In this document: piece after piece, positions 49,837 through 61,980 of the stretch | Position numbering within the stretch: position 1 is the stretch's first letter | How the letters are laid out: every line of letters starts with the position of its first letter | Assembly (NCBI GenBank): GCA_964036275.1 | Contig: CAXIWQ010000254.1 | Span: 1 to 64,000, forward strand | Reading direction: 5' to 3' | Origin: Litoditis marina | Lineage: Eukaryota > Nematoda > Chromadorea > Rhabditida > Rhabditidae | DNA: 64,000 bases | Position numbers and translations under genes: made by a program | Notes under the pieces: model-generated | What the model saw: only the letters and a program-made list of their open reading frames with translations | Database searches by the model: none | What the model was told of the DNA's origin: nothing

Positions 49837-52800
49837 AAAACAAACAGTCGATAACCGCGTAAATTCGTATTTTGTGGCTGTGCGCCACAGAATAGATAGT
49901 TGTATTGGGTTTTTCTAGCTGGGAGCAACATACTTGATAGCCATATAAACTTTTTTCTGTAACTGCAAGGCAAAGAGGTAATAACCGCGTTAATTTGTCT
50001 TTTGTGGCTGTGCGCCACAGAATATAAAGTCGTATTAGGTTTTTGTAGCCATGAGCAACAGACTTGATAGCCGTATAAACTTTTTTTCTGTAGCTGCACG
50101 GCAAAGAGTCAATAACCGCGTAAAATCTTTTGTGGCTGTGCGCCACAGAATATAAAGTCGTATTAGGTTTTTGTAGCTGGGAGCAACAGACTTGATAGCC
50201 GTATAAACTTTTTTCTGTAGCTGCAAAGCAAACAGTCGATAACCGCGTTAATTCGTATTTTGTGGCTGTGCGCCACAGAATAGATAAGGTCGTATTAGGT
50301 TTTCGTAGCTGGGAGCAACAGACTTGATAGCCGTATGAATTTTTTTCTGTAGCTGCAAGGCAAAGAGGTAATAACCGCGTTAATTTGTCTTTTGTGGCTG
50401 TGCGCCACAGAATAGATTGTCGTATTATGTTTCTGTAGTTGGAAGCAACAGACTTGATAGCCGTATGATTTTTTTTTGTAGCTGCAAGTCAAAATGTCAA
50501 TAACCGCGTTAATTCGTCTCTGTGGCTGTGCGCCACAGAATAGATTGTCGTATTAGGTTTTTGTAGCTGGGAGCAACAGATTTGATAGTCGTATAAAATG
50601 TTCTCTGTAACTGCGAGGCAAAGAGACAATAACCGCGTTAATTCGTCTTTTGTGGCTGTGCGCCACAGAATATATAGTCGTATTAGGTTTTGTTAGCTGG
50701 GAGCAACATACTTGATAGCCGTATAACCTTTTTCCTGCAGCTGCACGACAAAGAGTCAATAACCGCGTTAATTTGTCTTTTGTGGCTGTGCGCCACAGAA
50801 TATAAAGTCGTATTAGGTTTTTGTAGCTGGGAGCAACATACTTGATAGCCGTATAACCTTTTTCCTGTAGCTGCACGGCAAAGAGTCAATAACCGCGTTA
50901 ATTTGTATTTTGTGGCTGTGCGCCACAGAATATAAAGTCGTACTATGTTTTTGTAGTTGGGAGCAACAGACTTGATAGCCGTATGATTTTTTTTGTAGCT
51001 GCAAGTCAAAATGTCGATAACCGCGTTAATTCGTTTTTGTGGCTGTGCGCCACAGAATAGATTGTCGTATTAGGTTTTTGTAGCTGGGAGCAACCGACTT
51101 GATAGCCGTATTAACTTTTTTCTGTAGCTGCAAAACAAACAGTCGATAACCGCGTTAATTCGTATTTTGTGGCTGTGCGCCACAGAATAGATAGTCGTAT
51201 TAGGTTTTTGTAGCTGGGAGCAACATACTTGATAGCCGTATAAACTTTTTTCTGTAGTTGCACGGCAAAGAGTCAATAACCGCGTTAATTTGTCTTTTGT
51301 GGCTGTGCGCCACAGAATATAAAGTCGTATTAGGTTTTTGTAGCTGGGAGCAACAGACTTGATAGCCGTATGAACTTTTTTCTGCAGCTGCAAGGCAAAG
51401 AGGTAATAACCGCGTTAATTTGTCTTTTGTGGCTGTGCGCCACAGAATATAAAGTCGTATTAGGTTTTTGTAGCCATGAGCAACAGACTTGATAGCCGTA
51501 TCAACTTTTTTCTGTAGCTGCAAAGCAAACAGTCGATAACCGCGTTAATTCGTATTTTGTGGCTGTGCGCCACAGAATAGATAGTCGTATTAGGTTTTTG
51601 TAGCTGGGAGCAACATACTTGATAGCCGTATAAACTTTTTTCTGTAGCTGCAAGGCAAAGAGTCAATAACCGCGTTAATTTGTCTTTTGTGGCTGTGCGC
51701 CACAGAATATAAAGTCGTATTAGGTTTTTGTAGCCATGAGCAACAGACCTGATAGCCGTATAAACTTTTTTCTGTAGCTGCAAGGCAAAGAGTCGATAAC
51801 CGCGTTAATTCGTATTGTGTGGCTGTGCGCCACAGAATAGATTGTCGTATTAGGTTTTTGTAGCTGGGAGCAACATATTTGATAGCCGTATGAACTGTTC
51901 TCTGTAGCTGCAAGGCAAATAGTCGATAACCGCGTTAATTTGAATTTTGTGGCTGTGCGCCACAGAATAGATTGTCGTATCAGGTTTTTGTAGCTGGGAA
52001 CAACATACTTGATAGCCGTATCAACTTTTTTCTGTAGCTGCAAAGCAAACAGTCGATAACCGCGTTAATTCGTATTGTGTGGCTGTGCGCCACAGAATAG
52101 ATAGTCGTATTAGGTTTTTGTAGCTGGGAGCAACATAATTGATAGCCGTATAAACTTTTTTTCTGTAGCTGCACGGAAAAGAGTCAATAACCGCGTAAAA
52201 TCTTTTGTGGCTGTGCGCCACAGAATATAAAGTCGTATTAGGTTTTTGTAGCTGGGAGCAACAGACTTGATAGCCGTATAAACTTTTTTCTGTAGCTGCA
52301 AGGCAAAGAGTCAATAACCGCGTTAATTCGTCTTTTGTGGCTGTGCGCCACAGAATATATAGTCGTATTAGGTTTTTGTAGCTGGGAGCAACAGACTTGA
52401 TAGCCGTATGAACTTATCTCTGTAACTGCAAGTCAAAGAGTCAATAACCGCGTTAATTTGTATTTTATGGCTGTGCGCCACAGAATATAAAGTCGTAATA
52501 TGTTTTTGTAGTTGGGAGCAACAGATTTGATAGCCGTATGAAATGTTCTCTGTAACTGCAAGGCAAAGAGTCAATAACCGCGTTAATTTGTATTTTATGG
52601 CTGTGCGCCACAGAATATAAAGTCGTTATATGTTTTTGTAGTTGGGAGCAACAGACTTGATAGCCGTATGATTTTTTTTTGTAGCTGCAAGTCAAAATGT
52701 CAATAACCGCGTTAATTCGTCTCTGTGGCTGTGCGCCACAGAATAGATTGTCGTATTAGGTTTTTGTAGCTGGGAGCAACAGATTTGATAGCCGTATAAA

Positions 52801-53923
52801 ATGTTCTCTGTAACTGCGAGGCAAAGAGTCAATAACCGCGTTAATTCGTATTTTGTGGCTGTGCGCCACAGAATATATAGTCGTATTAGGTTTTGTTAGC
52901 TGGGAGCAACATACTTGATAGCCGTATAACCTTTTTCCTGTAGCTGCACGGCAAAGAGTCAATAACCGCGTTAATTTGTCTTTTGTGGCTGTGCGCCACA
53001 GAATATAAAGTCGTATTAGGTTTTTGTAGCTGGGAGCAACATACTTGATAGCCGTATAACCTTTTTCCTGTAGCTGCACGGCAAAGAGTCAATAACCGCG
53101 TTAATTTGTATTTTGTGGCTGTGCGCCACAGAATATAAAGTCGTACTATGTTTTTGTAGTTGGGAGCAACAGACTTGATAGCCGTATGATTTTTTTTTGT
53201 AGCTGCAAGTCAAAATGTCGATAACCGCGTTAATTCGTTTTTGTGGCTGTGCGCCACAGAATAGATTGTCGTATTAGGTTTTTGTAGCTGGGAGCAACCG
53301 ACTTGATAGCCGTATTAACTTTTTTCTGCAGCTGCAAAACAAACAGTCGATAACCGCGTTAATTCGTATTTTGTGGCTGTGCGCCACAGAATAGATAGTC
53401 GTATTAGGTTTTTGTAGCTGGGAGCAACATACTTGATAGCCGTATAAACTTTTTTCTGTAGCTGCACGGCAAAGAGTCAATAACCGCGTTAATTTGTCTT
53501 TTGTGGCTGTGCGCCACAGAATATAAAGTCGTATTAGGTTTTTGTAGCTGGGAGCAACAGACTTGATAGCCGTATAAAATTTTTTCTGTAGCTGCAAGGC
53601 AAAGAGTCAATAACCGCGTTAATTTGTCTTTTGTGGCTGTGCGCCACAGAATATAAAGTCGTATTAGGTTTTTGTAGCCATGAGCAACAGACCTGATAGC
53701 CGTATGAACTGTTCTCTGTAGCTGCAAGGCAAAGAGTCGATAACCGCGTTAATTCGTATTTTGTGGCTGTGCGCCACAGAATAGATTGTCGTATTAGGTT
53801 TTTGTAGCTGGGAGCAACATATTTGATAGCCGTATGAACTGTTCTCTGTAGCTGCAAGGCAAAGAGTCGATAACCGCGTTAATTTGAATTTTGTGGCTGT
53901 GCGCCACAGAATAGATTGTCGTA

Positions 53924-56900
53924 TCAGGTTTTTGTAGCTGGGAACAACATACTTGATAGCCGTATCAACTTTTTTCTGTAGCTGCAAAGCAAACAGTCGA
54001 TAACCGCGTTAATTCGTATTTTGTGGCTGTGCGCCACAGAATAGATAGTCGTATCAGGTTTTTGTAGCTGGGAGCAACATACTTGATAGCCGTATAAACT
54101 TTTTTCTGTAGCTGCAAGGCAAAGAGTCAATAACCGCGTTAATTTGTCTTTTGTGGCTGTGCGCCACAGAATATAAAGTCGTATTAGGTTTTTGTAGCCA
54201 TGAGCAACAGACCTGATAGCCGTATAAACTTTTTTCTGTAGCTGCAAGGCAAAGAGTCGATAACCGCGTTAATTCGTATTTTGTGGCTGTGCGCCACAGA
54301 ATAGATTGTCGTATTAGGTTTTTGTAGCTGGGAGCAACATATTTGATAGCCGTATGAACTGTTCTCTGTAGCTGCAAGGCAAAGAGTCGATAACCGCGTT
54401 AATTTGAATTTTGTGGCTGTGCGCCACAGAATAGATTGTCGTATCAGGTTTTTGTAGCTGGGAACAACATACTTGATAGCCGTATCAACTTTTTTCTGTA
54501 GCTGCAAAGCAAACAGTCGATAACCGCGTTAATTCGTATTTTGTGGCTGTGCGCCACAGAATAGATAGTCGTATTAGGTTTTTGTAGCTGGGAGCAACAT
54601 ACTTGATAGCCGTATAAACTTTTTTTCTGTAGCTGCACGGCAAAGAGTCAATAACCGCGTTAATTTGTCTTTTGTGGCTGTGCGCCACAGAATATAAAGT
54701 CGTATTAGGTTTTTGTAGCTGGGAGCAACAGACTTGATAGCCGTATAAACTTTTTTCTGTAGCTGCAAGGCAAAGAGTCAATAACCGCGTTAATTCGTCT
54801 TTTGTGGCTGTGCGCCACAGAATATATAGTCGTATTAGGTTTTTGTAGCTGGGAGCAACAGACTTGATAGCCGTATGAACTTATCTCTGTAACTGCAAGT
54901 CAAAGAGTCAATAACCGCGTTAATTTGTATTTTATGGCTGTGCGCCACAGAATATAAAGTCGTAATATGTTTTTGTAGTTGGGAGCAACAGATTTGATAG
55001 CCGTATGAAATGTTCTCTGTAACTGCAAGGCAAAGAGTCAATAACCGCGTTAATTTGTCTTTTGTGGCTGTGCGCCACAGAATATAAAGTCGTATTAGGT
55101 TTTTGTAGCTGGGAGCAACATACTTGATAGCCGTATAACCTTTTTCCTGTAGCTGCACGGCAAAGAGTCAATAACCGCGTTAATTTGTATTTTGTGGCTG
55201 TGCGCCACAGAATATAAAGTCGTACTATGTTTTTGTAGTTGGGAGCAACAGACTTGATAGCCGTATGATTTTTTTTTGTAGCTGCAAGTCAAAATGTCGA
55301 TAACCGCGTTAATTCGTTTTTGTGGCTGTGCGCCACAGAATAGATTGTCGTATTAGGTTTTTGTAGCTGGGAGCAACCGACTTGATAGCCGTATTAACTT
55401 TTTTCTGCAGCTGCAAAACAAACAGTCGATAACCGCGTTAATTCGTATTTTGTGGCTGTGCGCCACAGAATAGATAGTCGTATTAGGTTTTTGTAGCTGG
55501 GAGCAACATACTTGATAGCCGTATAAACTTTTTTCTGTAGCTGCACGGCAAAGAGTCAATAACCGCGTTAATTTGTCTTTTGTGGCTGTGCGCCACAGAA
55601 TATAAAGTCGTATTAGGTTTTTGTAGCTGGGAGCAACAGACTTGATATCCGTATAAACTTTTTTCTGTAGCTGCAAGGCAAAGAGTCAATAACCGCGTTA
55701 ATTTGTCTTTTGTGGCTGTGCGCCACAGAATATAAAGTCGTATTAGGTTTTTGTAGCCATGAGCAACAGACCTGATAGCCGTATGAACTGTTCTCTGTAG
55801 CTGCAAGGCAAAGAGTCGATAACCGCGTTAATTCGTATTTTGTGGCTGTGCGCCACAGAATAGATTGTCGTATTAGGTTTTTGTAGCTGGGAGCAACATA
55901 TTTGATAGCCGTATGAACTGTTCTCTGTAGCTGCAAGGCAAAGAGTCGATAACCGCGTTAATTCGTATTTTGTGGCTGTGCGCCACAGAATAGATTGTCG
56001 TATTAGGTTTTTGTAGCTGGGAGCAACATATTTGATAGCCGTATGAACTGTTCTCTGTAGCTGCAAGGCAAAGAGTCGATAACCGCGTTAATTTGAATTT
56101 TGTGGCTGTGCGCCACAGAATAGATTGTCGTATCAGGTTTTTGTAGCTGGGAACAACATACTTGATAGCCGTATCAACTTTTTTCTGTAGCTGCAAAGCA
56201 AACAGTCGATAACCGCGTTAATTCGTATTTTGTGGCTGTGCGCCACAGAATAGATAGTCGTATTAGGTTTTTGTAGCTGGGAGCAACATACTTGATAGCC
56301 GTATAAACTTTTTTCTGTAGCTGCAAGGCAAAGAGTCAATAACCGCGTTAATTTGTCTTTTGTGGCTGTGCGCCACAGAATATAAAGTCGTATTAGGTTT
56401 TTGTAGCCATGAGCAACAGACCTGATAGCCGTATAAACTTTTTTCTGTAGCTGCAAGGCAAAGAGTCGATAACCGCGTTAATTCGTATTTTGTGGCTGTG
56501 CGCCACAGAATAGATTGTCGTATTAGGTTTTTGTAGCTGGGAGCAACATATTTGATAGCCGTATGAACTGTTCTCTGTAGCTGCAAGGCAAAGAGTCGAT
56601 AACCGCGTTAATTTGAATTTTGTGGCTGTGCTCCACAGAATAGATTGTCGTATCAGGTTTTTGTAGCTGGGAACAACATACTTGATAGCCGTATCAACTT
56701 TTTTCTGTAGCTGCAAAGCAAACAGTCGATAACCGCGTTAATTCGTATTTTGTGGCTGTGCGCCACAGAATAGATAGTCGTATTAGGTTTTTGTAGCTGG
56801 GAGCAACATACTTGATAGCCGTATAAACTTTTTTTCTGTAGCTGCACGGCAAAGAGTCAATAACCGCGTAAAATCTTTTGTGGCTGTGCGCCACAGAATA

Positions 56901-59320
56901 TAAAGTCGTATTAGGTTTTTGTAGCTGGGAGCAACAGACTTGATAGCCGTATAAACTTTTTTCTGTAGCTGCAAGGCAAAGAGTCAATAACCGCGTTAAT
57001 TCGTCTTTTGTGGCTGTGCGCCACAGAATATATAGTCGTATTAGGTTTTTGTAGCTGGGAGCAACAGACTTGATAGCCGTATGAACTTATCTCTGTAACT
57101 GCAAGTCAAAGAGTCAATAACCGCGTTAATTTGTATTTTATGGCTGTGCGCCACAGAATATAAAGTCGTAATATGTTTTTGTAGTTGGGAGCAACAGATT
57201 TGATAGCCGTATGAAATGTTCTCTGTAACTGCAAGGCAAAGAGTCAATAACCGCGTTAATTTGTCTTTTGTGGCTGTGCGCCACAGAATATAAAGTCGTA
57301 TTAGGTTTTTGTAGCTGGGAGCAACATACTTGATAGCCGTATAACCTTTTTCCTGTAGCTGCACGGCAAAGAGTCAATAACCGCGTTAATTTGTATTTTG
57401 TGGCTGTGCGCCACAGAATATAAAGTCGTACTATGTTTTTGTAGTTGGGAGCAACAGACTTGATAGCCGTATGATTTTTTTTTGTAGCTGCAAGTCAAAA
57501 TGTCGATAACCGCGTTAATTCGTTTTTGTGGCTGTGCGCCACAGAATAGATTGTCGTATTAGGTTTTTGTAGCTGGGAGCAACCGACTTGATAGCCGTAT
57601 TAACTTTTTTCTGCAGCTGCAAAACAAACAGTCGATAACCGCGTTAATTCGTATTTTGTGGCTGTGCGCCACAGAATAGATAGTCGTATTAGGTTTTTGT
57701 AGCTGGGAGCAACATACTTGATAGCCGTATAAACTTTTTTCTGTAGCTGCACGGCAAAGAGTCAATAACCGCGTTAATTTGTCTTTTGTGGCTGTGCGCC
57801 ACAGAATATAAAGTCGTATTAGGTTTTTGTAGCTGGGAGCAACAGACTTGATATCCGTATAAACTTTTTTCTGTAGCTGCAAGGCAAAGAGTCAATAACC
57901 GCGTTAATTTGTCTTTTGTGGCTGTGCGCCACAGAATATAAAGTCGTATTAGGTTTTTGTAGCCATGAGCAACAGACCTGATAGCCGTATGAACTGTTCT
58001 CTGTAGCTGCAAGGCAAAGAGTCGATAACCGCGTTAATTCGTATTTTGTGGCTGTGCGCCACAGAATAGATTGTCGTATTAGGTTTTTGTAGCTGGGAGC
58101 AACATATTTGATAGCCGTATGAACTGTTCTCTGTAGCTGCAAGGCAAAGAGTCGATAACCGCGTTAATTCGTATTTTGTGGCTGTGCGCCACAGAATAGA
58201 TTGTCGTATTAGGTTTTTGTAGCTGGGAGCAACATATTTGATAGCCGTATGAACTGTTCTCTGTAGCTGCAAGGCAAAGAGTCGATAACCGCGTTAATTT
58301 GAATTTTGTGGCTGTGCGCCACAGAATAGATTGTCGTATCAGGTTTTTGTAGCTGGGAACAACATACTTGATAGCCGTATCAACTTTTTTCTGTAGCTGC
58401 AAAGCAAACAGTCGATAACCGCGTTAATTCGTATTTTGTGGCTGTGCGCCACAGAATAGATAGTCGTATTAGGTTTTTGTAGCTGGGAGCAACATACTTG
58501 ATAGCCGTATAAACTTTTTTCTGTAGCTGCAAGGCAAAGAGTCAATAACCGCGTTAATTTGTCTTTTGTGGCTGTGCGCCACAGAATATAAAGTCGTATT
58601 AGGTTTTTGTAGCCATGAGCAACAGACCTGATAGCCGTATAAACTTTTTTATGTAGCTGCAAGGCAAAGAGTCGATAACCGCGTTAATTCGTATTTTGTG
58701 GCTGTGCGCCACAGAATAGATTGTCGTATTAGGTTTTTGTAGCTGGGAGCAACATATTTGATAGCCGTATGAACTGTTCTCTGTAGCTGCAAGGCAAAGA
58801 GTCGATAACCGCGTTAATTTGAATTTTGTGGCTGTGCGCCACAGAATAGATTGTCGTATCAGGTTTTTGTAGCTGGGAACAACATACTTGATAGCCGTAT
58901 CAACTTTTTTCTGTAGCTGCAAAGCAAACAGTCGATAACCGCGTTAATTCGTATTTTGTGGCTGTGCGCCACAGAATAGATAGTCGTATTAGGTTTTTGT
59001 AACTGGGAGCAACATACTTGATAGCCGTATAAACTTTTTTTCTGTAGCTGCACGGCAAAGAGTCAATAACCGCGTAAAATCTTTTGTGGCTGTGCGCCAC
59101 AGAATATAAAGTCGTATTAGGTTTTTGTAGCTGGGAGCAACAGACTTGATAGCCGTATAAACTTTTTTCTGTAGCTGCAAGGCAAAGAGTCAATAACCGC
59201 GTTAATTCGTCTTTTGTGGCTGTGCGCCACAGAATATATAGTCGTATTAGGTTTTTGTAGCTGGGAGCAACAGACTTGATAGCCGTATGAACTTATCTCT
59301 GTAACTGCAAGTCAAAGAGT
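53924..59320. repeat. Higher-order repeat of about 2206 bp (17 monomers), two and a half copies
   Basis: Variant order repeats with an offset of 2206-2209 bp: about 53.9-56.1, 56.1-58.3 and 58.3-59.3 kb (partial). Shared markers include TTTTTTCTGCAGCTGC, CTTGATATCC and AATTTGAATTTTG. The first copy differs from the second by replacing the GCGTAAAATC monomer with a standard one, which accounts for the 3-bp offset change. Confidence 0.85.
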
Positions 59321-60299
59321 CAATAACCGCGTTAATTTGTATTTTATGGCTGTGCGCCACAGAATATAAAGTCGTAATATGTTTTTGTAGTTGGGAGCAA
59401 CAGATTTGATAGCCGTATGAAATGTTCTCTGTAACTGCAAGGCAAAGAGTCAATAACCGCGTTAATTTGTATTTTATGGCTGTGCGCCACAGAATATAAA
59501 GTCGTTATATGTTTTTGTAGTTGGGAGCAACAGACTTGATAGCCGTATGATTTTTTTTTGTAGCTGCAAGTCAAAATGTCAATAACCGCGTTAATTCGTT
59601 TTTGTGGCTGCGCGCCACAGAATAGATTGTCGTATTAGGTTTTTGTAGCTGGGAGCAACAGACTTGATAGCCGCATAAACTTTGTTTCTGTAGCTGCAAG
59701 GCAAAGAGTCAATAACCGCGTTAATTCGTCTTTTGTGGCTGTGCGCCACAGAATATAAAGTCGTATTAGGTTTTTGTAGCTGGGAGCAACAGACTTGATA
59801 GCCGTATAAACTTTTTTCTGTAGCTGCAAGGCAAAGAGTCAATAACCGCGTTGATTCGTCTTTTGTGGCTGTGCGCCACAGAATATATAGTCGTATTAGG
59901 TTTTTGTAGCTGGGAGCAACAGACTTGATAGCCGTATAAACTTTTTTTCTGTTACTGCAAGGCAAAGAGTCAATAACCGCGTTAATTTGTATTTTATGGC
60001 TGTGCGCCACAGAATATAAAGTCGTTATATGTTTTTGTAGTTGGGAGCAACAGACTTGATAGCCGTATGATTTTTTTTTGTAGCTGCAAGTCAAAATGTC
60101 AATAACCGCGTTAATTCGTTTTTGTGGCTGTGCGCCACAGAATAGATTGTCGTATTAGGTTTTTGTAGCTGGGAGCAACAGACTTGATAGCCGCATAAAC
60201 TTTGTTACTGTAGCTGCAAGGCAAAGAGTCAATAACCGCGTTAATTCGTCTTTTGTGGCTGTGCGCCACAGAATATATAGTCGTATTAGGTTTTTGTAG

Positions 60300-61980
60300 C
60301 TGGGAGCAACAGACTTGATAGCCGTATGAACTTATCTCTGTAACTGCAAGTCAACAAGTCGATAACCGCGATAATTCGTATTTTGTGGCTGTGCGCCACA
60401 GAATAGATTGTCGTATTAGGTTTTTGTAGCTGGGAGCAACAGATTTGATAGCCGTATGAACTGTTCTCTGTAGCTGCAAGGCAAAGAGTCGATAACCGCG
60501 TTTATTCGTATTTTGTGGCTGTGCGCCACAGAATAGATTGTCGTATTAGGTTTTTGTAGCTGGGAGCAACATATTTGATAGCCGTATGAACTGTTCTCTG
60601 TAGCTGCAAGGCAAAGAGTCGATAACCGCGTTATATCGTATTTTGTGGCTGTGTGCCACAGAATATAAAGTCGTATTAGGTTTTTGTAGCCATGAGCAAC
60701 AGACTTGATAGCCGTATAAACTTTTCTCTGTAGCTGCAAGGCAAAGAGTCGATAACCGCGTTAATTCGTATTTTGTGGCTGTGTGCCACAGAATAGATAG
60801 TTGTATTGGGTTTTTCTAGCTGGGAGCAACATACTTGATAGCCGTATAAATTGTTTTCTGTAGCTGCAAGGCAAAGAGTCAATAACCGCGTTAATCTGTC
60901 TTTTGTGGCTGTGCGCCACATAATAAAAAGTCGTATTAGGTTTTTGTAGCTGGGAGCAACAGACTTGATAGCCGTATAAACTTTTTTCCGTAGCTGCAAG
61001 CCAATGAGTCGATAACCGCGTTAATTCGTATTTCGTGGCTGTGCGCCACAAAATAGATAGTCGTTTTAAGTCTTTGTAGCTGGGAGCAACAGACTGGATA
61101 GCCGTATGAACTTTTCTCTGTAACTGCAAGCCAAAGAGTCGATAACCGCGTTAATTTGTCTTTTGTGGTTGTGCGCCACAGAATATAAAGTCGTATTCGG
61201 TTTTTGTAGCTGGGAGCAACAGACGTGATAGCCGTATGAACTGTTCTCTGTAAATGCAAGCCACAGAGTCAATAACCGCGTTAATTCGTATTTTCTGCTT
61301 GTGCACCACAGAAAAGATTGTCGTATTAGGTTTTTGTAGCTGGGAGCAACATATTTGATAGCCGTATGAACTGTTCTCTGTAGCTGCAAGGCAAAGAGTC
61401 GATAACCGCGTTATATCGTATTTTGTGGCTGTGTGCCACAGAATATAAAGTCGTATTAGGTTTTTGTAGCCATGAGCAACAGACTTGATAGCCGTATAAA
61501 CTTTTCTCTGTAGCTGCAAGGCAAAGAGTCGATAACCGCGTTAATTTGTATTTTGTGGCTGTGTGCCACAGAATAGATAGTTGTATTGGGTTTTTCTAGC
61601 TGGGAGCAACATACTTGATAGCCGTATAAATTGTTTTCTGTAGCTGCAAGGCAAAGAGTCAATAACCGCGTTAATCTGTCTTTTGTGGCTGTGCGCCACA
61701 TAATAAAAAGTCGTATTAGGTTTTTGTAGCTGGGAGCAACAGACTTGATAGCCGTATAAACTTTTTTCCGTAGCTGCAAGCCAATGAGTCGATAATCGCG
61801 TTAATTCGTATTTCGTGGCTGTGCGCCACAAAATAGATAGTCGTTTTAAGTCTTTGTAGCTGGGAGCAACAGACTGGATAGCCGTATGAACTTTTCTCTG
61901 TAGCTGCAAGGCAAAGAGTCGATAACCGCGTTAATTTGTATTTTGTGGCTGTGTGCCACAGAATATAAAGTCGTATTAGG
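60300..61980. repeat. Copy of the diverged stretch, with internal 780-bp duplication
   Basis: About 60.3-61.3 kb matches about 44.0-45.0 kb at an offset of 16299 bp, including the rare TTTCTGCTTGTGCACC and CGTTTTAAGTCTTTG variants. Part of it (about 60.55-61.1 kb) repeats again 780 bp downstream (6 monomers). The flanking 42.1-43.4 / 58.5-59.8 kb pair has an offset of 16428 bp, so about one monomer was lost between the two blocks. Confidence 0.82.

Larger units (their letters stand above)
45600..51340. repeat. 2826-bp tandem duplication carrying insert copies 3 and 4
   Basis: About 45.6-48.5 kb repeats as about 48.5-51.3 kb with an offset of 2827 bp before the insert and 2826 bp after it. 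Both copies share a 4-base loss (GAGCAACTTGATAGCC instead of GAGCAACAGACTTGATAGCC, at about 46.35 and 49.18 kb) and the stem change CGCCACTGAAT. Part of the unit (about 46.3-48.4 kb) also matches 32.8-34.9 kb at an offset of 13472 bp. Confidence 0.9.

Noticed and set aside
35088..57620. TGCAGCTGCA palindrome in some monomers as a special site
   Set aside because: It arises from a single T to C change in CTGTAGCTGCA and spreads with duplicated blocks, so it needs no functional explanation.
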